NCBI GenBank assembly: GCA_026545225.1
Contig: CM048849.1
Coordinates: 28,716,336-28,780,335, forward strand
Length of the DNA stretch: 64,000 nt
From: Cornus controversa
Taxonomy: Eukaryota > Streptophyta > Magnoliopsida > Cornales > Cornaceae
Direction: 5' to 3'
Shown: one piece after another, positions 12,285 to 23,822 of the stretch
How positions within the stretch are numbered: position 1 is the first letter of the stretch
Layout: the number at the start of each line of letters is the position of its first letter
Notes under the pieces: generated by a model
Database searches by the model: none
Told to the model about the DNA's origin: nothing
The model's input: the letters and a program-made list of their open reading frames with translations, nothing else
Translations under genes and position numbers: made by a program

Positions 12285-15200
12285 ATTCCAGGTTCAAGTA
12301 TCCTCGAGTCTGTAGGGTCCGTCGTTGGGTATCTTCCGCGTTGCGTATTCTGATAAATAGAATCTAAGTAGAAGATTCATTGTACTCTATACATCTTAGT
12401 CTATTATTGGGGCTTATTTAGATGTCACCCGTAGGAGTAGGAAAGCAAACCATAACTAAGGTCAGGATAATGTTCAGGATGGAAATGTTGAACTTCCTCT
12501 CGATTTGGCAGCCATGGTAGTTTAGGCTGTAGCTACAGGAGTGGCAACTACTCTTTAGAATCAGCAGCCACCCCAACAGCCATTGCAAATGGCGCATGTT
12601 CCATTACCAGTGGAACAGCCTAACAGTTGGGAAGGATGCAAAACTCTTTCACATAAGGGAATTCCTGGACTTACAGAAGAAGGACCGGACAATCGCAGGG
12701 TCGGAATAGGAGTTCACCAATTTATTTTTGTTGCACCTAAGGAGGTGAACACTAAAGGGAAGAAGGTGAGCTATTTTGTGAAGAGATTGATTTAGACTAC
12801 TCGACAAGTCATTGTGGGTAATCTAGCTTATTCCACTTACACTCAGGTGGTTAATGCTGCGTTGGAGCACTGTCAAATAAGGTGGGATTATAGGAAATGA
12901 TAGGGGAGAAAAGAAATGATAGATACTCCACTAGCCAGATAGTGGAAAAGAAAAATGGAAATAGCAGGGCAATCTATTCAATAGATGAACTATGGAAGGA
13001 TCTACAACGTCATGCCATATGATGAGCAGATTCCTTAGGCGATTGAGGGTAGGGTTCCGATAAAGGTTAACTTTGATCGTATTCTTATTTGAGACTGAGG
13101 CATCTCACTCTTTTGTATCTCAGTCGTTTGTTAGAATATCGGGTATACTTACTCAGTCATGTAGTTCTCCACTTACTGTGACTACACCATTGGGAGTTAG
13201 TACAATATTACGGGAACACTGTAGTCAAGTCACTATAGGCACTGGCAATCTCAGGTTCTTAGTGGACCTATTGTTCCTAGACATGAATTCATATGATATT
13301 ATAGTCAGGATGGATTGGTTATCGAATTATTATGTCTATGTCAATTGCCATGATCAGGCAATTCTTTTGTTATACCGGGTCAGGAGGTGTATTTGGTTGC
13401 TATACCATAATCAAATGAAGGGTCTAGAACTTGCTCATTCTTTAATAGTGAGGAGTCTCCGGAAGGAAATACGGTTTCTACGGATCCCATTCCAGTGGTA
13501 CGAGACTTTCAGGATGTGTTTTAGAAAATTCCAAGACTACTACCGAGTCGTGGGATAGACTTTGAAATTTACATAGCGTCAAGTACCAGGCCTACTTATA
13601 GGTCAGAGGAGGATCATGCCAGATATCTTTGTATCACTTTGTAAACACTAAGAGATAGTCACTTGTATGCAAATTTTGAGAAGTGTGATTCCTGGCAGAT
13701 GGAGGTGAAGTTCTTGGGTTATATAGTATCTGAGAAGGGATAGCGGTTGATCCAAACAAGATGTCCGCGGTATTAGAGTTGGGGGGGCAACCTACCTCAC
13801 CCACGGAGATTCGTAGTTTTCTGGGGTAGTTGGTTATTATTGTAGGTTCATTCAGGGCTTTTCGAAGATTGTTAGCCATCTCACCCATGTACCTAAAAAG
13901 GGTGTGCCTTTCGTTTCTAATGATTCTTGTTAGACGACATTTGATGAGTTAAAGAACAGGTTGACAACTGCACCTGTTCTAGCTACCCTTTAGTGTGGCG
14001 TTAAGTACTTGGTATGTACCGATGCGTCATTGCAAGGTCTGGGGTGTGTGTGGACTCTGCCATGAGGACCTGGTGACATTATCTCTTGGAAAAGACTTTT
14101 GTTCAACGACCATAAGAGGTTGCAGTATATGTTCTCACAGGAAAAATGTTGATGATTTAGTTGATATTTTTGTAGCATGTGTAGTGGTCACACCTACTAT
14201 CATTTGGAGGCTAATTTCAGATCAGCTTATTGACCTGTAGTGTGTAAAGAAGGTGGCTGAGTTAAAATCTGGATAGGTACCATTTTATACAGTGGGTACA
14301 GATGGGGGCAGGCATGATGAGTGAGGCTTACAGTTCTCAGTTTTTGGTACGCTTGAGAGGGGATAAGATGTACGAAGACATGAAATGATAGTTTTGGTGG
14401 GCAGGCATGAAGAGGGACATAACTATATTTGTCTCTAAGTGTAGTAGTGGTCAGATGATCAAGATTGATCACCAGAGACCGCCGGAGTCTTTGCAACCAC
14501 TGCCTATACCGGAGTGGAAGTGGGAGAGCCTCTCTATGGATTTCAATGTGGGACTTCCCACCTCACAACAAAACCATGATGTTATTTGGGTGATAGTGGA
14601 TAGGCTGACGAAATTATCACATTTCTTGTCGTACGCTTGAGTTACACCTTAAAGTAGTATGCGAAGCTTTACATTGTAGAGATAGTGAAGCTTCATGGTG
14701 TGTCTTTGTCCATTATATCGGATAGAGATCCGAGTTTTGTTTCAGGGTTTTAGGAGAGCTTTCAGCAAGTAATGGGTACAGCTCTGCACCTCAGTACAAC
14801 TAATTACCCTCAGACCGATGGTTAGACTGAGAGGGTTAATCAGATTCTGGAGGGTATTTTGTGAGCATGTGTACTTAACTTCAAGGGTAATTGAGAGAAT
14901 TACTTGCTGCTAGTTGAGTTTGTCTATAATAATAGTTATCAAAAGACTATTGGTACGACACCATTTAAGGCTCTGTACAGACGACTTGTATATCGTTGGG
15001 TTACTGGTTGGAAGTTAGAGAGAATAGGTTTTTGGGTTCTGAGTTCATCAAGGACACGTCAGAAATAGTTGTCCTTATTAGAGACCATATGCGGACTGCA
15101 CAGAGCAGATAGAAAATTTATGCTGACTAAAGAACTCGTACACTAGAGTTCAAGGTGGGGGATCAGGTTCTATTCAAGGTTTCTCCCATGAAGGGAGCAA

Positions 15201-15637
15201 TGTGGTTTGAAAAAAAAAAAAAAAGGGGGAGGTTGTCACCTCATTTTTTTGCTCCTTTCATGATTACTGATAGGATCGGGACAGTAACGTATATAGTGAT
15301 GTTACTAAACACAATGCACAGGGTGTATCATATCTTTTATGTGTCTATGTTATAGAAATTCCGTAAGGAGGATGTTATTGATCAGCACATTGAGGTTGGG
15401 GAGATTGAGTTGCAGCTAGATCCAACATATGTAGAGTAACTGTACTGTACTCATGACCATAGTAATCAATTCTCTCATCTTAAGACTATTCCTTTAGTTC
15501 GGGTTCAGTGGAGTCACCACAATTAGGTGGAGTCCACTTGGAAAAAGGAGGATGAAATAAAAGCAAGGAATCCAGAGTTTTCTTTTGGGTATGAGCTGAA
15601 TTCCGAGGACGGAATTCCTCTTTTTAGGGGGGAAGAA
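12285..15637 (+). mobile_element. Gypsy interior, copy 2 (fossil)
   Basis: Remnants in gag-to-pol order. There is weak gag-like sequence (about 12500-12900). A retropepsin-like region (13073-13558) carries the ASHSFVSQSFVR and LDMNSYDIIVRMDWL signatures. A fragment of the end of reverse transcriptase and the RNase H start lies at about 13690-14060. Next come the zinc-binding entry and core of integrase (about 14400-14850), then a chromodomain-like tail (about 15490-15600) and the polypurine tract just before 15638. It is shorter than a complete chromovirus interior and has many breaks. It lies between LTR 2 and LTR 3. Confidence 0.83.
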
Positions 15638-18600
15638 TGTAATACCCCAGAAAATTTGGACGTCTATTATTTTAAAGAATTTAAATTTCTTTATATTATT
15701 ATTATTATTATTTTTCAATTCATGTGGAATGCCTTTATATGCATTTTATCATTTCATGTGAATTGTTAGATCTTTATATAATTATTATTTTATGTGAATT
15801 GGTTGTCTTTATAAATTCTTTCATTTCATGTGAATTGCTCTATTTTTATTTTATCAATTTATATGAATTATTTATTGATTGTGTATTATTTGATTTAAAT
15901 ATTTTAAATGCTTTGGATTGGGCTAGGGAGGAATCTGGGCTGGAATGGTTGGACTAAGGATATGCTTAAGTTGTTGGGCCATGATTATAGTTATATTATT
16001 ATGGTTATTATTATTATTATTATTTTTAGTTATTTAGTTTTTAGAAAAAAATAATAATAATAATAGAATAAAAATGATTAGGACAAAAGATAATAGAAAT
16101 TAGGGTTTCTGCCGTTTGCATTACGCACAAAAATCAGGAGAGTAAACGAAAAAGAGAAGGAGTTCGGGTGAACGAGTGTTTGAATCGTCAAAGAGGCAAG
16201 TTTGATTCTTCTCTTCCCCTTTAAATCCGTATGCATAGTCTAGGTTTGAGGATTGTGTTTATTTTGGAAATTTGTATATAATTGTATGTTGTTTTCTCTG
16301 TTGATAAATTTTGTGAGAATTAATTATGCTAATTGTATAAACATGTTGCTAGAAATTTGTATGCATTTATTTATGAAATTAAATGATTTTGCATGCTAAG
16401 AATAATTCTGTGAATTAAACATTAGCATTTTGGAGTTTTGGTATTGTTTTAGAGTATTTTTGCATATGTATATACATGTATATATGATTGTATAGGCGGG
16501 TGTATATATATACGAACATGAAATTTGGGTTTACTGTGTTTATCATTTTTGAGGGATTTTGTCCCGATTAAAAGGTAGATCTTACTTCCTAGAACAATCC
16601 TTGAAAGTTTCGTTATGAATCGTTGGGTAGATTGACGGAAAATTGAGTTTAAAATTTTAGATTTTCGAAACTTGAAATTGGGCGTTTTTGATTTAGTCCG
16701 CGAGAGGGGATAATTTTGGTACCAATACGTAGCTTAGATCGATACGAGTTCAATGGTATATTCATATGCGCGATTCGGTGCTCGGAAGTGATCGGAAAGT
16801 GATCGGGAAGCTCGGCCTCCATTGTTGGCCGCTGGAGCTTCAGCCGGGGAAGAAGGAAGAAGAAAGGAAAAAAAAAGAAAAAGAAAAGGGGCCACGCGTT
16901 CGCCGGCGCGTGGGGGCTCGTGCCGCCTGGGCCGGTGGCTGAAAAATTATTTTTGGGGCCCACTCTCGGGGGCCCACCTCTGGGTCCAATATGGGCCCAT
17001 TCCGAATTGTTTTGATATTTATTTTGTATTTTTGAAATTTTTGGGAAAACTTGAAAATCTGGAAAAATCATTTTTAAAAATACTTTTATAAATCTAAAAA
17101 TTCCCAAAATTTTATGTCAACTTACTGGAAGCTTAAGGAGCTTGGGGTTTAAATTTCATGTCGAAATGATTTACCATTGTCTTTAAATTAATTTTTAAAG
17201 TGTCTAAAAACTGAATTTTTCAGCCTCTTTAATTTTAGAAAATAGTTAGAAATTTCCAAAAATTCCGAAATTTTTACTGTATCTCTCTGAAGGCTAAATA
17301 CACTTGGGTTTAAATTTTCAACTCAAAATTATCTTTCCTTATTGTTCAATTGATTTTTAAAGTGTCCAAAAGTTGGGTTTTTCACATTCTGTAATTTTAG
17401 AAAATAATTTTATAATTTCAAAAATTCCCAAATTTTTGCTGTAACTTTCTGGAGGTTAGATAAAATTGGGTTTAAATTTTCATCTCAAAATGAGCTTCCC
17501 TTCGTGTTCAATTAATTTTTAAAGTGTCTAAAAGTTGGGTTTTCACCTTCCTTTATTTGTTGAAAATATTTCAAAAATTCTAGAAAATTTCAGAATGATT
17601 TAATAGGGTTCTGAGAAGTGGAATAGGCCCAGAAACATAGATAAAAGTTAGGTTTAGACTCCCTCGTAGAATTGAGTGCATTGGAGGTTGAGTTGGGAAA
17701 TTGCTTCTATAATGGATGCTTGGGTTATTTGGTTTATTTGAATATATTTTCCTTTAAGGATATAAATGTCCATCAAATACTTGATTATAGTCTACTTGTG
17801 AACGATTTATCTTATGATGATAATTTCATGTTGGATGATTTGAAATAACGGTTTGTGCAAATTAAATCATAATGCACTTTGTTATTTTGTATTGCATATT
17901 GGAATGTATCTATGCATTTTATTTTGGCATGTAAGGATTGCCCGGCGTGTCAGGATCGTCCATACCTAATAAGGTATCTATGTATTTTATTTGGCATGTA
18001 AGGATTGCCCGGCGTGTCAAGATCGCCCATACCTAATAAGGTATCTATGTATTTTATTTGGCATGTAAGGATTGCCCGGCGTGTCAGGATCGCCCATACC
18101 TAATAAGGTATCTTTACATTTTATTTGGTGTGTCAGGATCGCCCATACCTAATAAGGTATCTATACATGTATGCATATGTTTTCCTTATTTTGAACTTAA
18201 AGAATATGTTCATTGTTGGATGATAAGGGTGTGTTGGAACAATGTATAAGATGATTTTACTTCTGAAAACATGAGCTAAATAGGAAATGACTAGTATGTA
18301 TATATCTATACCTATTCAGGTATCAAAAGATTAAATGATGGCATGTTAGGATTGCTTAAACTTGATATTATTTTATATTATGTTTATTTCTGCTGAACGT
18401 AAGGAATGTGTTCACGTTTGCATAATAAGGGTTTGGGTGGAATATTATAAATATTGACCTGTTGTTTTGGAAACACGAAACTGGGTAAAAGCTTGTAGGT
18501 TAAATCTATAGACTTATTTTGTGTCCCTTATACTGAGGGCATGTATATTGGTTCTCTGATTGGGATGTAGTAGATAGGACTTGCTCGTGGGTTTAACCCA

Positions 18601-19012
18601 CTTTGTTGATATTTCAGGTTTCAGACAGGTTCCACCGCGAGGATAGAGTTTTAGGGTTTGGTTGTAGCAGACGTCTCATCTCATCAGTTACAGGGTAGGA
18701 ACTTGTCTTCTTCAAGAGTCATACTATGACCTTTTGAGACTTTGATTGTTGGTATTAATTCTAGAATTAAAAGCTTTGGTTCATTCTGGTTAAGGGGTCC
18801 TTGGGTTACAGGACTTCCAAATTGTATTACCGGACATATACTTGTTCAGTTAACAGTTATTTTAATTCAGAGGAACTTTCTTTTCTGCTTTTAGAAAATT
18901 GTTCATTATATCTTTTGTATTCTATGCTTATTGCTACCAGTTGTATGTATCTTCCAGGTTTTGTGTATGAGACTGGCCACCTCATGCGCGAAATTTTCTG
19001 GGAGGTATTTCA
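15638..19012 (+). mobile_element. Gypsy LTR 3, about 3.38 kb, second subfamily (fossil)
   Basis: Borders are TGTAATACCCC after a polypurine tract and GAGGTATTTCA before the primer-binding site at 19015. It is the purest copy of the second LTR subfamily: the opening (tggacgtctattattttaaa) and the closing 150 bp both differ from LTRs 1 and 2. It has several units of the roughly 160-bp repeat (about 17090-17600) and about four 66-bp units (about 17926-18165). Confidence 0.88.
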
Positions 19013-22000
19013 TTTGGTATTAGAGCATTCCAGGTTCAAGTATCCTCGGGTCTGTAGGGTCCGTCGTTGGGTATCTTCCGCGTTGCCTATTCTGATAAAT
19101 AAAGTCTAAGTAGAGGATTCATTGTACTCTATACATCTTAGTCTATTATTGGGACTTATTTAGATATCACCCCATTGGAGTAGGAAGGCGTACCACAACT
19201 AAAGTCAAGATACTGTTAAGGATGGAAAGGTTGAACTTCCTCTCGATTTGGCAGCTATGGTAGTTTAGGTTGTAGCTACAAGAGTGGCGACTGCTCTTTA
19301 GAATATGCAGCCACTTCAAATGGCGCATGTTCCATTACCAGTGGAACAGTCTAACAGTTGGGAAGGATGCAAAACTCTTTCACATAAGGGAATTCCTGGA
19401 CTTACAGAAGAAAGACAAGACAATCGCAGGGTCGGAATAGGAGTTCACCAATTTATCTTTGTTCCACCTGAGAAGGTGAACACTGAAGAGAAGAAGGTGA
19501 GCTGTTTTGTGAAGGGATTGATTTAGACTACTCGACAGGTCATTGTGGGTAATCTAGCTTATTCCACTTACACTCAGGTGGTTAATGCTGCATTGCAGCA
19601 CTATCAAATAATGAGGGATTATAGGAAATGATAGGGGAGAAACGAAATGATAGATACTCCGCTAGCCAGATAGTGGAAAGAAAAATGGAAATAGTAGGGC
19701 AATCTATTCAATAGATGAACTATGGGAGGGTCTACAACGTCATGCCATATGATGAGCAGACTCAGCCAATTGAGGGTAGGGTTCCGATAAAGGTTGACTT
19801 TGATCGTGTTCTTATTTGAGACTGGGGCATCTCACTCTTTTGTATCTCAGTCGTTTGTTAGGATATTGGGTATACCTACTCAGTCGTGTAGTTCTCCACT
19901 TACTATAAATACACCATTGGGAGTTAGTACAATAGTACGAGAACGCTGTAGTCAAGTCACTATAGGCATTGGCAATCTCAGGTTCTTGGCAGACCTTTTG
20001 GTCCTAGACATGAATTCATATGATGTCAAACTCAGGATGGATTTGTTATCGCATTATCAAGCCCATGTCAATTGCCATGATCAGGCAATTCTTTTATTAT
20101 ACCGGGTCAAGAGGTGTATTTGGTTGTTATACCACAATCAAATGCAGGGTCTAAAACTCGCCTACTCTTTATTAAGTGAGGAGTCTCCGGAGGGAAATAC
20201 AGTTTTTACGGATCCCATTCCAGTGGTACGAGACTTTCAGGATGTGTTTTAGGAAATTCTAAGACTACCACCGAGTCGTGAGATAGACTTTGTAATTTAC
20301 CTAGCTTCAGGCACCAGGCCTACTTCTAGGTCAGAGGAGGATCATGCCAGACATCTTTGTATCGTTTTGTAGACACTGAGAGATCACAGTTGTAGGTAAA
20401 GTTTGAGAAGTAAGATTTCTGGCAGAGGGAGGTGAAGTTCTTGGGTCATATAGTATTTGAGAAAGGATAGTGGTAGATCAAAGCAAGGTATCCGCGATAT
20501 GGAGCGGGGGCAACCTAGCTCACCCACGGAGATTCGTAATTTTCTGGGGTTAGTTGGTTATTGTTGTAGGTTCATTAAGGGCTTTTTCAAGAGTGCTAGC
20601 CCTCTCACCCATTTACCTAAAAAGGGTGTACTTTTCGTTTCCAATTATTCTTGTTAGATGGCGTTGGATGAGTTGAAGAACAGGTTGACAACTGCACCTA
20701 TTCTAGCTACCCTTTAGAGTGGCTTTGAGTACTTGGTATGTACCGATGCGTCATTTTAGGGTCTGGGGTGCGTGTGGACTATGCCTTGAGGACCTGGTGA
20801 CATTATCTCTTGGGAAAGACTTTTGTTCAGCAACTATAAAAGGTTGCAATATATGTTCTCACAAGAAAAACGTTGATGATTTAGCTAAAAAATTTTTGTA
20901 GCGTGTGTAATGGTTACACCTACTATTATTTGGAGGGTAATTTCAGATCAGCTTACCGACCCGTAGTGCGTAGAGAAGGTGGCTGAGTTAAAATTTGGAT
21001 AGGTACCGTTTTATACAATAGGTACAGATGGAGGTGGCATGATGAGTGAGGCCTACGGTTCTCAGTTTTGGTACGTTTGGGAGGGGATAAGATGTACCAA
21101 GACATGAAAATGATAGTTTTGGTGGCAGGCATGAAGAGGGACATAGCTATATTTGTCTCTAAGTGCAACACTTGTCAAATGATCAAGAATGATCACCAGA
21201 GACCGTCAGAATCTTTACAACCACTGCCTATACTGGTGTGGTAGTGGGAGAACATCTTTATAGATTTCATTGTGGGACTTCCCACCTCACAGTGAAATCA
21301 TGATGTTATTGGGTGATAGTGGACAGGTTGATGAAATCAGCACATTTCTTACCAGTTTGCTCGAGTTACACCTCAGAGCAATACGCAAAGCTTTACATTG
21401 CAGAGATAGTGAAGCTTCATGGTGTGTCTTTGTCCATTATATCGGATAGAGATCCAAGTTTTGTTTCGGGGTTTTGGAAGAGCTTTCAGCAAGCAATGGG
21501 TACAGCTCTGCACCTCAGTACAACTAATTACCCTCAGACCGATGGTCAGATTGAGAGGGTTAATCAGATTCTGGAGGATATTTTGTGAGCATGTGTACTT
21601 AACTTCAAAGGTAATTGAGAGAATTACTTGCTGCTAATTGAGTTTGTCTATAATAATAGTTATCAAAAGACTATTGGTATGACACCATTTAAGGCTCTGT
21701 ACGGACGACTTGTAGATCGTTGGGTTACTGGTTGGAAGTTAAAGAGAATAGGTTTTTGGGTTCTGAGTTCATCAAGGACACGTCAAAAATAGTTGTCCTT
21801 ATTAGAGACCGTATACGGACTGCACAAAGCAGATAGAAAAGTTATGCTGACCAAAGAACTCGTGCACTAGAGTTCAAGGTGGGGGATCAGGTTCTATTCA
21901 AGGTTTCTCCCATGAAGGGAGCAATGTGGTTTGGAAAAAAAAAGGGGGAGGTTGTCACCTCGTTTTTTTTTCTCCTTTCATGATTACCGATAAGATCGGG

Positions 22001-22359
22001 ACAGTAACGTATATAGTGATGTTACTAAACACAATGCATAGGGTGTATCATATCTTTTATGTGTCTATGTTATAGATATTCCGTAAGGAGGATGTTATTG
22101 ATCAGCACATTGAGGTTGGGGAGATTGAGTTGCAGCTAGATCCAACATATGTAGAGTAACTGTACTGTACTCATAACCATAGGAATCAATTCCCTCATCT
22201 TAAGACTATTCCTTTAGTTCGGGTTCAGTGGAGTCACCACAATTAGGTGGAGTCCACTTGGAAAAAGGAAAATGAAATAAAAGCAAAGTATCCAGATCTT
22301 TTTCTTTCAGGTACGAGCTGAATTCCGAGGACGGAATTCCTCTTTTTAGGGGGGAAGAA
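19013..22359 (+). mobile_element. Gypsy interior, copy 3 (fossil)
   Basis: The primer-binding site at 19015-19026 reads tggtattagagc and is followed directly by gypsy leader sequence without any TRIM piece. This is the intact arrangement against which 11951-12284 can be judged. Parts: gag-like remnant (about 19300-19650), retropepsin region (19794-20252), reverse-transcriptase tail with EIRNFLGLVGYCCRFIKGF (about 20530-20590), RNase H start, integrase core (21313-21588, with IVDRLMKSAHFLP and NYPQTDGQIERVNQ) and a chromodomain-like tail before the polypurine tract (about 22342-22359). Broken. Confidence 0.83.
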
Positions 22360-23822
22360 TGTAATACCCCGAAAAATTTGGACGTCTATTATTTTAAAGA
22401 ATTTAAAATTTTCTTTATATTATTATTATTATGATTTTTCAATTCATGTGGAATGCCTTTATATGCATTTTATCATTTCATGTGAATTGTTAGGTCTTTA
22501 TACAATTATTATTTTATATGAATATTAACCACTTGAATTAAACTATAAAAGTGTTAAAATTTTTGAAATTTTTGGAAAAACTTGAAAATTTGAAAAATCA
22601 TTTTTTAAAAATACTTTCATGATTCCAAAAATTCTGAAAATTTTACTGTATGATATTGGAGGTTAAATACACTTAATTTTAAATTTTCAACTCAAAACAC
22701 TTTTCCCTTGTTGTCCAATTAATTTTTAAAAGTACCCAAAAGCTGTCTTTTTCCCTTTTTTGTAATTTTAGAAAATACTTTTACAACTCCAAAAATTCCC
22801 AAATTTTTACTGTAACTCTCTGGAGGTTAAATACACTTGGGTTTAAAGTTTCAACTCAAAATGATCTTTCCTTGTTGTTCAATTGAATTTTAAAATGTCC
22901 AAAAGCTGGGTTTTTCACTTTCTGTAATTTTAGAAAATACTTCTGAAATTCCAAAAATTCCCAAAATTTTTCTGTAACTGTTTAGAGATTAAATGACCTT
23001 GGGTTTAAATTTTCACCTCGATTTGAGCTTCCCTTGGTGTTCAATTAATTTTTAAAGTGCCTAAAAGTTGGATTTTCACCTTCTTTGGTTTATTAAAAAT
23101 GTTTTAAATTTCAGAAAATTCCAGAATATTTTCTTAGTGTTCTTAGAAGTGAAATAGGCCCAGAAACCTAGATAAAAGTAAGTTTAGATCCCCGCGGAGA
23201 TTTGAGGGCATTGGAGATTGGTTTGAGGAAGTGTTTCCTCTAATGGGTGTTATGTTATTTTGATTTAATCAATTGTGCTTATTATATATATAAATGCACA
23301 TGGGATACTTGATTTAGGTTCACTTGTGAATGATTTGTCATATGGGGATAATTGCATAGCTGATAATTCAAATTGGTAGTCTGTGCAAATTAAAAGTCAT
23401 AATACATCTTGTTTATTTATTATTTCATATTGGGAATGCATTTGTAATTTTTATTTGGCATGTAAGGATTGCCCGGCGTGTCAGGATCGCCCATACCTAA
23501 TAAGGTATCTATATTTTTATTTGGCATGTAAGGATTGCCCGGCGTGTCAGGATCGCCCATACCTAATAAGGTATCTATATTTTTATTTGGCATGTAAGGA
23601 TTGCCCGGCGTGTTAGGATCGCCCATCCCTATTAATGTATTCATGCATCATAATCGACATATCATGATTGCATAGATTTCATAAAATACATACATGTGTA
23701 TCTTGATTTGTGAACATAAAGAAGGGGATCGTTTTTATATTGTAAGGGTTGTTGAGGAAATATATGAGATGATTTGTATTTTTAAAAGTATGAACTGAAT
23801 AAGGAATAAACTGAGGGGTTGA
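22360..23822 (+). mobile_element. Gypsy LTR 4, rearranged plus-strand pieces (fossil)
   Basis: An LTR start of the LTR 3 kind (22360 to about 22525) is followed by a short junction of about 35 bp. The rest is the middle and late part of a first-subfamily LTR (about 22560-23822). It includes the roughly 160-bp units and three 66-bp units (about 23455-23635). It abuts a minus-strand LTR at 23823 in a tail-to-tail join. The junction phrase attaaactataaaag also occurs at the left orientation switch near 2978. Confidence 0.78.
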
